DNA from: Deltaproteobacteria bacterium
Lineage (GTDB): Bacteria; Desulfobacterota; Desulfobacteria; Desulfobacterales; Desulfosarcinaceae
DNA: 51,315 nucleotides
Assembly (NCBI GenBank): GCA_020444075.1
Contig: JAHLLR010000034.1
Span: forward strand, 1-51,315
Reading direction: 5' to 3'
The notes beneath the pieces were generated by a model that was not told the origin of the DNA, ran no database searches, and was given only the letters and a program-made list of their open reading frames with translations. How positions within the stretch are numbered: the first letter of the stretch is position 1; every line of letters begins with the position of its first letter. This document shows, piece by piece, positions 16,037-24,387 of this stretch. The translations under genes and the position numbers were made by a program.

Positions 16037-18232
16037 TCATGCCTTGTGCATGACCATCTGAACCTTTTCGGACAGCGCATCAAGGGTAAAGGGTTTTTGA
16101 ATGAACCCATGGCATCCCCGGTCGAAGACTTCCTGGGTCTGGCCGCTGAGGCTGTACCCGCTGGACAGAACGACCCTGACGTCGGGGTTCACCGCTTTTA
16201 ACCGGTCGAAAACCTCACCACCGCTCATGTCGGGCATGATCATGTCCAGAATAACGATGTCGGTTCTTTTCTCGGTATATTTTTTAATGGCTTCGCTTCC
16301 GCTGGTGGCAACGTCGACGCTGTATCCGAGCCTTTCCAGCATCATTTTCCCCACGTCGATGATCATTAGTTCGTCGTCCACTAAAAGAATTGTTCCCGAT
16401 CCCTGTGCCGGCTTTTGCGAGACATGCGGCTCTTCGGCAACCGTTCGCTTTGAGGCAGGAAGGTAAATGGTAAACGTGGATCCGCTTCCCGTCTCACTGG
16501 CCGCCTCAATGGCCCCGCCATGGTTTTGGATTATCCCATAAGACGAAGCCAGACCCAGTCCCGTGCCACGGCCTTTTTCCTTGGTCGTAAAAAATGGGTC
16601 GAAAATACGTGACAGGATCGACGGGTCCATGCCGATGCCGGTATCCGATACCTTGATCGAGACATATCTTCCCGGTTCAAGCTGGTGAAGTCCGGCCTTA
16701 TATTCGGTCAGCGCCTGGTTCTGGGTCTGGATGTAGAGGTCTCCGCCGTCGGGCATGGCCTGCCAGGCATTCACATAAAGATTCAACAATACCTGCTGGA
16801 TTTGGCCCCGGTCGACGTCAACGGTCCACAATTCCGGCGCCAGTTTTTTGTGGATTCGAATCTCCTTTTTGGTCCGTCCGAACAACTTGGCGCTCTCATC
16901 CGCGATACGGTTGAGGTCGGTGGGCTTCGGTTCATATTTTCCGCCCCGGGCGAAACCCAGCAACTGCTTGGTCAGGCCGGCCGCGCTCTGCACATAGGCT
17001 TCGATGCTTTTCAGATGCTCGTGGTGGGCATCCGACGCCGGCAGGTCCAGCAGAATCAGGGATGTCCGTCCTTGAATTCCCATCAGCAGATTGTTGAAAT
17101 CATGGGCGATGCCGCCTGCCAAGGTGCCGATGGCTTCCATTTTCTGCGACTGCTGAAACCGTGACTGCAACTGCTCTTTTTCATGTTCAACCCGTTTGAG
17201 TTCGGTAATGTCGATGGCAATCCGCAGCTTGACCATGCGACCGTCGACCCAGTTTACGGCACGGTCATGGTTCATGTACCAGTTACCGGTGATCGGGCTT
17301 TTTGATTCCCAGGTGATGACCTGGCCGGGTTTGCCGTGTTCATCCAGCAGCCGGCTGTTGGTGCAGATTTTACATGGAGACACCTCATTCCGGAATTCGC
17401 GGTAACATCTTTTCCCAACCAATGCGGGGCCGAAATCCTCTTTCATTTTCCGGTTCATGAACAGGATTTCGTAAGAGCGCAGGTCGGACGCATATACGTG
17501 GGCATCGATGCCGTCGAGGACGGTAACAAAACGTTCATGGGCGTTTTTCAGGGCCAGTTCGGACTGCTTCCGGTCGGCGATCTCGGCTTTCAGCTTCTGG
17601 TTGGCCGTGACCAGCGCCCGGGTGCGTTCATCGATCCGGGACTCCAGTTCCTTGTTCAGCCGGGCCAACTCCCGCATCAGATACTGGTTGTCTATGCGGC
17701 TTACCGTCATTTCCACGATGCGATCCAGCATGAACAGCATGGAGGCCAGGCGGTCGGCGATGCCGTCTCCGTCCATGAAAAGAAACAGACCCTTGGAAAA
17801 AAACTGGCTTTTGAAGGGGATAACAGCCGTAACCGCGGGATGAAAAGGTGTATCCTCAAAGTCGGCGGAGAGTTCGGTCGGGTTCGTGGTCACATATGGA
17901 CCATGGGAGACTTCATCGAGCAGGGTTTCATTGATCTGAATCGGCCATCCGACACCCGTCTTGTCCGAAAAGGAGGCATATGCAGCGATCGGCTCCAGTT
18001 CATGGCCAACCAGGCGACCGCATGCGGTGTAGGGAATGTTTTTGAGAATGGACACCCGCTCCAGCACGTTTTCGACGATCTCGGCCGGATCGGTAAGGCT
18101 TTGGATGGTTTCAGCAACCAGGCCCAAGAGCAGGGCTTCTTCCGCCCGCTCGGACAAGTGGGCGTTCTCCGCTTCAAGCACCTCGATGGTGTTCCGCAGG
18201 GCGGCAATTTCTTTTTGATGATTACTGTCCAT
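16037..18232 (-). CDS. Hybrid sensor histidine kinase with C-terminal receiver domain
   Basis: A 731-residue soluble sensor (no membrane segment seen). Order: a short N-terminal coiled coil (residues 1-30), a GAF-like sensory region (about 30-185), a second coiled coil (about 190-225), a PAS domain (about 230-350, with a CKIC motif following YREF), HisKA with GGIAHDFNNLL (His the phosphorylation site), a HATPase_c domain with DTGIGMD and GRGTGLGLASSYG, and a receiver domain with ILDMIMPDMSG (phospho-acceptor Asp). The two Cys in the PAS region could bind a metal or sense redox. No output gene is adjacent, so the final response regulator is elsewhere. Confidence 0.92.
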   Translation of the reverse strand: MDSNHQKEIAALRNTIEVLEAENAHLSERAEEALLLGLVAETIQSLTDPAEIVENVLERVSILKNIPYTACGRLVGHELEPIAAYASFSDKTGVGWPIQINETLLDEVSHGPYVTTNPTELSADFEDTPFHPAVTAVIPFKSQFFSKGLFLFMDGDGIADRLASMLFMLDRIVEMTVSRIDNQYLMRELARLNKELESRIDERTRALVTANQKLKAEIADRKQSELALKNAHERFVTVLDGIDAHVYASDLRSYEILFMNRKMKEDFGPALVGKRCYREFRNEVSPCKICTNSRLLDEHGKPGQVITWESKSPITGNWYMNHDRAVNWVDGRMVKLRIAIDITELKRVEHEKEQLQSRFQQSQKMEAIGTLAGGIAHDFNNLLMGIQGRTSLILLDLPASDAHHEHLKSIEAYVQSAAGLTKQLLGFARGGKYEPKPTDLNRIADESAKLFGRTKKEIRIHKKLAPELWTVDVDRGQIQQVLLNLYVNAWQAMPDGGDLYIQTQNQALTEYKAGLHQLEPGRYVSIKVSDTGIGMDPSILSRIFDPFFTTKEKGRGTGLGLASSYGIIQNHGGAIEAASETGSGSTFTIYLPASKRTVAEEPHVSQKPAQGSGTILLVDDELMIIDVGKMMLERLGYSVDVATSGSEAIKKYTEKRTDIVILDMIMPDMSGGEVFDRLKAVNPDVRVVLSSGYSLSGQTQEVFDRGCHGFIQKPFTLDALSEKVQMVMHKA

Positions 18233-18295
18233 TACCTTCCGATTTCTTTTTTTGCCTTTCCGCCGGGGAGGCCGAAAACAGCGAATCCCACCTGG

Positions 18296-19180
18296 TCAGG
18301 TTTCGTACAGCGGACTGCCGGAAGGAGCCCAGAAACGCATCATCTCTTCGGCCAGCATGTCGGGCTCATCTTCCTGTATATAATGGCTGCCCGTGGCGAT
18401 TCGGAACAGGCGGTTGTCGGGAATATCCCGGTGGAGCTTTTCGGCGATCGCCCCGCTCAGGTACACGTCGGCGTCCCCCCGTATGATCAGCACCGGAACG
18501 GAGAGGTGTTTCAGATCGTCTTCGATCTCGATGAGGTGCCGGTTGTTCAGGCTGTCGGCAAAATGCAGAAAGCCTTTTCGGCCGGAGCGGGTCCGCATGG
18601 GCGCCCAGAAGCGATCAAGGAGATCTCCGGTGAGCCGGTCCTTATAATACAATCCCCTGCGGACCACCAGCCGAAGGGCACCCACGTCAAGCGTGGCCAT
18701 GGCCAACTGGCGAATGATGGGGGTGCGCATGGCAATGATGGGCTGCACGGGCCAGAAATCGTGGGCAACGGTGTTGATCAGCGTCAGGTCGGTGATGGCC
18801 TCCGGGTAGCGTACGGCAAATATCTGGCCGATGCCGCCGCCCACATCGTGGCCGACGAAATGAAACGCGCCCAGTTCGAGGGCGTCGGCGAATCCCTTGA
18901 GAAGGGTTGCATGCTGCCGGATGGAATAGGATAAATCCAGGGGCTTGTCAGACGCACCACAGCCGAGAAGGTCCACACTGATTACCCGGTAACGCGCCTT
19001 GAGCAGCGGAACGATCCTGCGCCAGATGAACGAATACGTCGTGATGCCATGGACCAGGAGGACGGTTTCTCCTTCGCCGGCACTATGATAGGCGATCTCA
19101 TGGCCGGCAACCCGGCATGTCAATGGTGGCTTTTCCATCGGCGTTTCCCAATTGCGTGGATTAGGATGCTGGCTGGACAC
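18296..19180 (-). CDS. Alpha/beta hydrolase, epoxide hydrolase / haloalkane dehalogenase-like
   Basis: A 294-residue alpha/beta hydrolase. The nucleophile elbow reads GHDVGGG, with Asp instead of Ser, as in epoxide hydrolases and haloalkane dehalogenases. The oxyanion-side motif is VHGITTYSF, and the catalytic acid and His lie near IIRGDADVY and GSHYIQEDEP. The start may be the GTG at 19180 (GAGGT upstream) or the ATG at 19138. It follows the redox genes on the same strand. The substrate is unknown; the Asp nucleophile argues against a simple esterase. Confidence 0.85.
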   Translation of the reverse strand: MSSQHPNPRNWETPMEKPPLTCRVAGHEIAYHSAGEGETVLLVHGITTYSFIWRRIVPLLKARYRVISVDLLGCGASDKPLDLSYSIRQHATLLKGFADALELGAFHFVGHDVGGGIGQIFAVRYPEAITDLTLINTVAHDFWPVQPIIAMRTPIIRQLAMATLDVGALRLVVRRGLYYKDRLTGDLLDRFWAPMRTRSGRKGFLHFADSLNNRHLIEIEDDLKHLSVPVLIIRGDADVYLSGAIAEKLHRDIPDNRLFRIATGSHYIQEDEPDMLAEEMMRFWAPSGSPLYET

Positions 19181-19229
19181 GAGCGGACCTCACGGCCCTC
19201 CGATTGTCTCCAACCATCATTATCGGCAC

Positions 19230-20342
19230 CTATTCGATGGCCTGAAATTCTTTCATGAATTTCCGGTCGATGTAATCTTTCACCATGAAGGCCGGTCGTC
19301 CGCCGAATTCCAGCCAGCGCTTCTTCAGGACGCCGACTCCGCCGCCCAGGTTGAAGATCAGCAGGTAGTCGCCGCCCGGGTCGAAAGGCATCAGATCGCC
19401 GCCGTTCAGCCGCGCCACGATATTGTGGAACAGCACCGGATTCTGGCGGACGGCATAGACGCCTACCTTGTCCAGGGGCTGGTCCTGAAAGTAAATGCAG
19501 TCGCCGCCGCCGAAGATGTCGGGATGGTCGACGCTCTGCAGAAAACGGTTCACCCGCAGGCCGCCGTCGGGTCCTGTGGCGATGCCGGAATCCGCAAAAA
19601 TGGCCGATGGTTTGACACCCAGGGCTAAGAAAACAAAATCCGCCGGCAGGGTCTCACCGTTATTCAGGGCGACCGTATCGCGGGATACGGATTTCACATA
19701 GATGCCCTCGCGGATGGTGATTCCCCGCCGACTCAACGTACCGACGATCCTGCGGCGCACCGATTCGGGAAAGCGGGACATGAAGGCGCTGCCGGCACAG
19801 ACGGTGATGCGCGGCATGTGCCCGCCGGTGGTTGTTGCCAGCTGCCAGACGTTGCCGGCCACCTCGGCCGAAGAAGGGCCGCCGCCGACGATGACCACAT
19901 CCGGGGCGTGCCGGCCGAAATGGTCGACCAGGCGACGCTTGGCTTCCATGAGCCGTTCGATGGGTTTGACGGCAAAGATGTCGGCAAGATCTCCTTCAAT
20001 CGCCGGTTTGGGCACGTGGCTGCCCGCGTTGCAGGAGAGCACGTCGTAAGGCACGCTGTCGCCGGTTTCCAGAGTGACGGTTTTTTTTTCGGGATCGATC
20101 GTGGCCGCTTTGCCCGGCAGAAAGGATCCTCCCTGCTTTTCGACCATCTGCCGGGTGGCGAAGCGAATTTCCTCGGGCCGGTAGGTGCCCGAAAGCATCC
20201 CCGGTCCCATGCCCGAGTAATAGTGAAATTCCGAAGGGCCGATGACGGTGACCCCGTGACCTTTTCCAGTGATGGTTGCCAGGTTGGCCAGGGTGACCAT
20301 GTGGGCATGGCCGCCGCCGATAAGGACCAGTCGTTTTTGCAT
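19230..20342 (-). CDS. NDH-2-like FAD-dependent pyridine nucleotide oxidoreductase
   Basis: A 370-residue flavoprotein. The start is at 20342 (MQKRLVLIGGGHAHM); longer in-frame starts would overlap the upstream gene. It has the FAD-binding Rossmann motif GGGHAH, the NAD(P) motif VIVGGGPSSAEVA and the C-terminal FAD motif DIFGGGDCI. The GGGHAHM start is typical of the type II NADH dehydrogenase and SelD-associated oxidoreductase group. No CxxC redox pair is seen, so it should pass electrons from NAD(P)H to a quinone or other acceptor. It is coupled to the rhodanese-ferritin gene with a 1-bp gap. Confidence 0.85.
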   Translation of the reverse strand: MQKRLVLIGGGHAHMVTLANLATITGKGHGVTVIGPSEFHYYSGMGPGMLSGTYRPEEIRFATRQMVEKQGGSFLPGKAATIDPEKKTVTLETGDSVPYDVLSCNAGSHVPKPAIEGDLADIFAVKPIERLMEAKRRLVDHFGRHAPDVVIVGGGPSSAEVAGNVWQLATTTGGHMPRITVCAGSAFMSRFPESVRRRIVGTLSRRGITIREGIYVKSVSRDTVALNNGETLPADFVFLALGVKPSAIFADSGIATGPDGGLRVNRFLQSVDHPDIFGGGDCIYFQDQPLDKVGVYAVRQNPVLFHNIVARLNGGDLMPFDPGGDYLLIFNLGGGVGVLKKRWLEFGGRPAFMVKDYIDRKFMKEFQAIE

Positions 20343-20343
20343 G

Positions 20344-21189
20344 TCAGGCCTCTTGTCCCATGGTTTCCTCCATGAGTTGGCCCAGCCTTGCCAGATGGGA
20401 TTTCTCTTCGTTGGCAATCTGGATCAGGGCTTTTTTGCCCGCCTCGTTCGTCGCCTTTTCCGATGCCCGCAAATAAAGATCCAGTGCCTGGGCTTCGATG
20501 GACATGGCCAGTTCGATGATTTCCGTCACCGTGTCGTAGGAGGGCATGAGCAAGTTGGCATACTCTTCGGTGGTCAGCCCCCCTTCCAGCACTTCGGCTA
20601 CCTGTCGGGCCTCGAAGGTGTCCCGGGTGACCGGTTTGCCGGTCAATTCGGTGTACTGCTCCAGAATGCGGTCCTGATGTTTCACCTCAATTTGAGACAG
20701 TTGGTGAAACAGTTGTCTCGCCGGGTCACTGTCCACCTTGACCGCCATGGAGTCGTAAAAGTCCTTCAATCCTGCTTCGAGGGAATAGGCCACGGCCAGG
20801 GCGTTTTCCACCGAGGTGACCCCATCGAAAAGCGCCAGTCCCTTTTCTTGGCCTAAAAACGCCGCTTCGCTGGTCCAGGCGTTGAAACCGCCGGCCACGT
20901 TGATGATGTCGTTGAAGCCCTGGCCGGAAAGCAACTGCGCAGCCACCCGACTGCGACCCCCGGACGCGCAGTATACCATGACCGGCTTGGTGCGGTCGAT
21001 GCGCTGCAGATGGTCGGTGAGCTCCGGCAGCGGGGCGAGAACGGCACCGGGAATGTGGCCGGCCTCATACTCTTTAGGTTGGCGCACATCCAGAACGGTG
21101 ACGTCGTCCACCTTTTTCCCCGCAAGATAATTTCTGGCCTGGTCGGTGTCGATGGATTTGACGGGTGTCAGGAATTGTCTCCAGTTCAT
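20344..21189 (-). CDS. Rhodanese-ferritin-like fusion protein
   Basis: A 281-residue two-domain protein. Residues 1-115 form a rhodanese domain (VTVLDVRQPKEYEAGHIPG and active-site loop YCASGGRS with the catalytic Cys). Residues about 130-275 form a ferritin-like/rubrerythrin four-helix domain with carboxylate and His ligands in SLEAGLKDFYD, IEVKHQDR, SIEAQALDLY and NEEKSHLARL. I choose the ATG at 21189 because GGAGG lies just upstream; an in-frame ATG at 21201 would overlap that SD. It is cotranscribed with the NDH-2-like gene. The fusion suggests linked sulfur transfer and di-iron peroxide or iron chemistry. Confidence 0.88.
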   Translation of the reverse strand: MNWRQFLTPVKSIDTDQARNYLAGKKVDDVTVLDVRQPKEYEAGHIPGAVLAPLPELTDHLQRIDRTKPVMVYCASGGRSRVAAQLLSGQGFNDIINVAGGFNAWTSEAAFLGQEKGLALFDGVTSVENALAVAYSLEAGLKDFYDSMAVKVDSDPARQLFHQLSQIEVKHQDRILEQYTELTGKPVTRDTFEARQVAEVLEGGLTTEEYANLLMPSYDTVTEIIELAMSIEAQALDLYLRASEKATNEAGKKALIQIANEEKSHLARLGQLMEETMGQEA

Positions 21190-21224
21190 GATTTCCTCCA
21201 TTTTTTGGCGCTGGGATGAGATTT

Positions 21225-21378
21225 GATGGCCTCGTAAAAAGTCCCCCAGGTGTCATTCCCGCGGAGGCGGGGCACGTAGTGAAGCTTTAGCGCTATCTAT
21301 AACTATTTGAATCTTATGGATCCCCGTCTTCACGGGGATGACAAAAAACCTGAGATCTCGACTTTTTACGATTTCATC
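21225..21378. repeat. MITE-like inverted-repeat element
   Basis: The outer arms GATGGCCTCGTAAAAAGTC (21225-21243) and GACTTTTTACGATTTCATC (21360-21378) are near-perfect inverted repeats. A second, inner pair is TGTCATTCCCGCGGAGGCGG (21251-21270) and CCGTCTTCACGGGGATGACA (21324-21343). The 154-bp element has no ORF. It fills most of the 354-bp gap between the minus-strand rhodanese-ferritin gene and the ferritin-like gene. The rest of that gap has an AATTATACA stretch (near 21400) that may be part of a promoter. Confidence 0.75.
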
Positions 21379-21543
21379 AGATTTGTTTCGGAAGGCTTTT
21401 GCAATTATACACAAAATGGCGCCGGCTGACCATCAATTTTTGGGTGGCACGCAGATTGCTTTATTCAGTGGGAAACCTTATTTTAACCCAAAAGAGCTGC
21501 ACCATCCATCACCCAACCCCCTTTCAGCCGACTGGAGGCCATC

Positions 21544-21999
21544 ATGAATCTCAGCGAGTACAAGGAAATCATCAAGCAGGCCATTGCCAACGAGGTGGAG
21601 GCCAGAAAATTCTACGATGATGCGGCCAACACGCTCAAAGACCCGTACCTTAAAAAACTTTTTGCCTCCCTGGCCGAAGAGGAGAAGAAACACCGGGATA
21701 TCCTGACGAAGATTTACACCAGCAACACCATGGATCGCTACTTCTCCGAATCGCGCGATTACAAGGTCGCCGAAACCGTGGACGAGCCTGAACTGTCCCT
21801 GGAGATGAAACCGGCCGACGCCTTTGCCCTGGCCATGAAAAAGGAGGAAGCCGCCATGAAGCAATACACCGGGATGGCCGCGATGTGCGATGACGACGAA
21901 AAACGGCAGGTATTTCTGGATCTGGCAGCCATGGAGCGGGACCATAAGCTGAAGATGGAATCCGCTTTCATCGATATCGGCTATCCCGAGGTCTGGTAG
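21544..21999 (+). CDS. Ferritin-like / rubrerythrin-domain protein
   Basis: A 151-residue four-helix protein. Di-iron ligands are suggested by NEVEARKFYDD, EEEKKHRD, KKEEAAMKQY and AMERDHKLKM, the two ExxH-type pairs of the rubrerythrin family. It has no C-terminal rubredoxin domain, so an electron donor would be separate. Such proteins reduce peroxide or handle iron in anaerobes. A truncated Fe-S gene and a Cys-rich small protein follow closely. Confidence 0.88.
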   Translation: MNLSEYKEIIKQAIANEVEARKFYDDAANTLKDPYLKKLFASLAEEEKKHRDILTKIYTSNTMDRYFSESRDYKVAETVDEPELSLEMKPADAFALAMKKEEAAMKQYTGMAAMCDDDEKRQVFLDLAAMERDHKLKMESAFIDIGYPEVW

Positions 22000-22002
22000 C
22001 CC

Positions 22003-22140
22003 ATGGCCCTTTCCGTCGTAGACCTCTACCGCGATGTGCTGCCCAAAACCAATTGCGGCGGCTGCGGATTTTGCCGGATGGATTCAACACAATGGAGAAT
22101 TGATAATGGCCCAATCCAAATGCCCCGTCTGCGGCTGTAA
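22003..22140 (+). pseudogene. Truncated 4Fe-4S (PF04060-type) protein gene
   Basis: A 45-codon frame begins 3 bp after the ferritin-like gene and reads MALSVVDLYRDVLPKTNCGGCGF, the start of the four-Cys Fe-S domain found in corrinoid/iron-sulfur and related proteins (typically LPKTNCxxCGxPTCxxFA). After GCGF the similarity stops at CRMDSTQW and the frame runs into the start of the next gene. The third and fourth cluster Cys regions are missing. The simplest reading is an internal deletion that removed most of the gene and joined its beginning to the region upstream of the zinc-ribbon gene. Confidence 0.65.
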
Positions 22141-22318
22141 AAAATTTCATGTCAAAAACCCCGATGACGACTACGATGTATACGAATTCGAGTGCCGGGA
22201 CGGTGAGATCTGTTTCGAAGAAGATCTGGATAGGGAGGAATGCCCTGAGGTAAGCGACGCCACGGAAACTTTTTGCAATGCGTGTGCATGGCATGATAAG
22301 TTCAATAAAATCAAATAG
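22106..22318 (+). CDS. Small Cys-rich zinc-ribbon protein
   Basis: A 70-residue acidic protein. The start is the ATG at 22106 with TGGAGA (22092-22097) upstream; it lies inside the truncated Fe-S reading frame in another frame. It contains CPVCGCKKF near the start, then single Cys residues in ECRDGEICFEE and EECPE, and CNACAWHD near the end, enough for one or two metal sites. Function unknown; its place behind a ferritin-like protein suggests a redox or metal role. Confidence 0.65.
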   Translation: MAQSKCPVCGCKKFHVKNPDDDYDVYEFECRDGEICFEEDLDREECPEVSDATETFCNACAWHDKFNKIK

Positions 22319-22348
22319 ACATTAACAATTCTCATAGTGGGAGCCACT

Positions 22349-22570
22349 ATGGAGACCCATGACGTAACCGTGTTTAAACCCTATCCGTTCAGGATAGGCC
22401 AGAAAATCAATATCGAAGACGGGCCCCGCAAGGGCGACTGGGAGGTGGTGGCCGTTACGGACCGCAAGATTAAACTCCACTGCCCGTTCAGCCATCGGGA
22501 ATTCGAATGGGACCGGTTCTGCTATATGGTCGATGAACGGACCGGTGTTCAATGGCCCGGAAAAGAGTAG
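22349..22570 (+). CDS. Small conserved-looking protein of unknown function
   Basis: A 73-residue protein starting at the ATG at 22349 with GGGAG just upstream. Sequence such as FRIGQKINIEDGPRKGDWEV suggests a small beta-barrel (SH3/KOW-like), followed by a Trp/Tyr-rich end. It is 30 bp after the zinc-ribbon gene, in the same orientation. I do not recognise the family. Confidence 0.55.
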   Translation: METHDVTVFKPYPFRIGQKINIEDGPRKGDWEVVAVTDRKIKLHCPFSHREFEWDRFCYMVDERTGVQWPGKE

Positions 22571-22833
22571 CCATCTTATTTAAACGAAGGCCGCTTGAAA
22601 GACCCGCATCGTTGCGCCTCTCCAGGCAGTACTGCGCGGTTATTCCCTTGTATCCCGCTTCCGGCAGTCCGACCACAGCGTTTTTTGCCGGAGCGGACAG
22701 ACCGGTGTAAGCTTCCCATCCCTGACTTGGCCGACGCTCCGCTGAGGGACCAGCTGGTAGAAAACAAAAGGCGAATCAAGGTAAGATATCTGGAATACGA
22801 CGGGTCCCTCAACGGAACCTGAAGGAGACGACG
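22571..22833. other. Gap without a recognisable gene
   Basis: A plus-strand frame (22595-22822) ends in a protein-like stretch (DQLVENKRRIKVRYLEYDG), but it has no SD, no recognisable domain and an implausible Arg/Pro/Cys-rich first half. It may be the tail of a lost gene. GAAGGAGACGACG (22821-22833) is the SD of the next gene. Confidence 0.4.
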
Positions 22834-24321
22834 ATGGCAGACTACGACTACGATATCGGCATCATCGGCGGCGGCGCAGCCGGACTCACGGTGGCTTCGG
22901 GAGCGGCGCAGCTGGGTGCCAGGACCCTGCTTGTCGAAAAGGAGCCCGCCCTCGGCGGAGACTGCCTGCACTATGGATGCGTGCCCAGCAAAACCTTGAT
23001 CCGTTCGGCCCACGTTTACCACGAGATGAAATACGCCGATCGTTTCGGGCTGCCCAACGTGGCTCCGCCGCCCGTGGATTTTTCCCGGATCGCCCGGCGC
23101 ATCCGGGATGTCATCGCCGTTATCCAGAAGCATGATTCGGAAGAACGGTTCTGCAAACTGGGGGCAAAGGTGGTTTTTGGAACCGCTTTTTTCAGGAATG
23201 ACCACACGGTGGATTTAAATGGCCGGGCCATCAGTGCCAAGACCTGGGTGATCGCCACCGGGTCTTCTGCGGCCGTACCCCCCATCCCGGGACTGAAGGC
23301 CATCGACTATATCACCAACCGTGAGATTTTCTCTCTCGACCGGCTTCCCGGCAGCATGATCGTGCTGGGCGCCGGACCCATCGGGATCGAGATGGCCCAG
23401 GCATTCAACCGGCTGGGAACCTCGGTCACGGTGGTGGATCGTGCCGGCCAGATTTTGACCAAGGAGGATCCGGACATGGCCGATGCCGTCCAGGCGGTCA
23501 TGGAATCCGAAGGGGTGAAATTTTACCTGGGTGCCGGCGTTGAACGTGCATCTGCGGCCGGTCGGAAAAAAAGCGTTGCCCTGAAGCTGGGAGACGGGGC
23601 CTCGGTGGCCCTGACAGCCGACACGGTGCTGGTGGCCATGGGCCGTGCGGTCAATGTCAACGATCTGTGGCTGGATGCGGCGGGCGTGGAATTTGGACGA
23701 ACGGGTATCACGGTGGACGCGCGGCTGCGCACCAGCCAGAAACATATTTTTGCCGCCGGAGACGTCAGCGGCGGCTACCAGTTCACCCACGCCGCCGGTT
23801 ACGAAGGGGGGGTGGTGGTGAGCAACGCGGTATTTCACCTGCCGCGCAAGGTGGATTACACCTGGCTGCCCTGGTGCACCTACACGGACCCGGAGCTGGC
23901 CAGCATCGGACTCAACGAACGGGCGGCCAGGGACGCGGGCCTGGATTATTCCGTCTGGACGGAAGCGTTTCGGGACAACGACCGCGGCCTGGCCGAAGGG
24001 CAGGTGGAAGGCCGGATCAAATTGATTCTGGATAAAAAGGAAAAGCCACTGGGGGTGCAGATTTTCGGCCCCCGCGCCGGCGATCTGATTGCCGAATGGG
24101 TGGCGGTCTTAAATGGCGGCGTCAAACTATCCACCCTAGCGTCGGCCATTCATCCCTATCCCACCCTGGGAGAGATCAACAAGCGGGTGACCGGCAGTGT
24201 TTTCTCGCCGAAAATTTTTTCCGAGAAGGTTCAGAAAGGACTCAAGTTCTTCTTCAACCTGAAGGGGCGGGCGTGTACACCGGAAGTCTGCGAGGATAAA
24301 AGGTTGATGCCGGAGGGCTGA
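22834..24321 (+). CDS. Mercuric reductase-like / dihydrolipoamide dehydrogenase-like flavoprotein
   Basis: A 495-residue class I pyridine nucleotide-disulfide oxidoreductase. The FAD motif is GIIGGGAAGLT, the redox-active disulfide is GDCLHYGCVPSK, the NAD(P) motif is VLGAGPIGIEMAQ, and the second FAD motif is IFAAGDVSGG. The dimerisation domain ends in the usual HPYPTLGE instead of HxHPTxxE. No N-terminal heavy-metal domain and no C-terminal vicinal Cys pair are seen, so it is probably not a true MerA. It is followed by a TVP38-type membrane protein, a recurrent pairing. Confidence 0.88.
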   Translation: MADYDYDIGIIGGGAAGLTVASGAAQLGARTLLVEKEPALGGDCLHYGCVPSKTLIRSAHVYHEMKYADRFGLPNVAPPPVDFSRIARRIRDVIAVIQKHDSEERFCKLGAKVVFGTAFFRNDHTVDLNGRAISAKTWVIATGSSAAVPPIPGLKAIDYITNREIFSLDRLPGSMIVLGAGPIGIEMAQAFNRLGTSVTVVDRAGQILTKEDPDMADAVQAVMESEGVKFYLGAGVERASAAGRKKSVALKLGDGASVALTADTVLVAMGRAVNVNDLWLDAAGVEFGRTGITVDARLRTSQKHIFAAGDVSGGYQFTHAAGYEGGVVVSNAVFHLPRKVDYTWLPWCTYTDPELASIGLNERAARDAGLDYSVWTEAFRDNDRGLAEGQVEGRIKLILDKKEKPLGVQIFGPRAGDLIAEWVAVLNGGVKLSTLASAIHPYPTLGEINKRVTGSVFSPKIFSEKVQKGLKFFFNLKGRACTPEVCEDKRLMPEG

Positions 24322-24387
24322 TTTGCTTAACCGGTCGCCGTTTGCGCAATTTTCCGAACCCATCCCGGCGGTGTCGAGGAACAGATC

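Noticed and set aside
17336-18934. 532-codon plus-strand open frame opposite the hybrid kinase and the hydrolase
   Set aside because: It mirrors two clear minus-strand genes with complete domains; its translation has no recognisable motif and no SD. Long antisense frames are expected at this GC content.
22834-24321. Mercury resistance (true MerA)
   Set aside because: No N-terminal metal-binding domain, no C-terminal vicinal Cys pair and no mer genes nearby; a general flavoprotein is safer.
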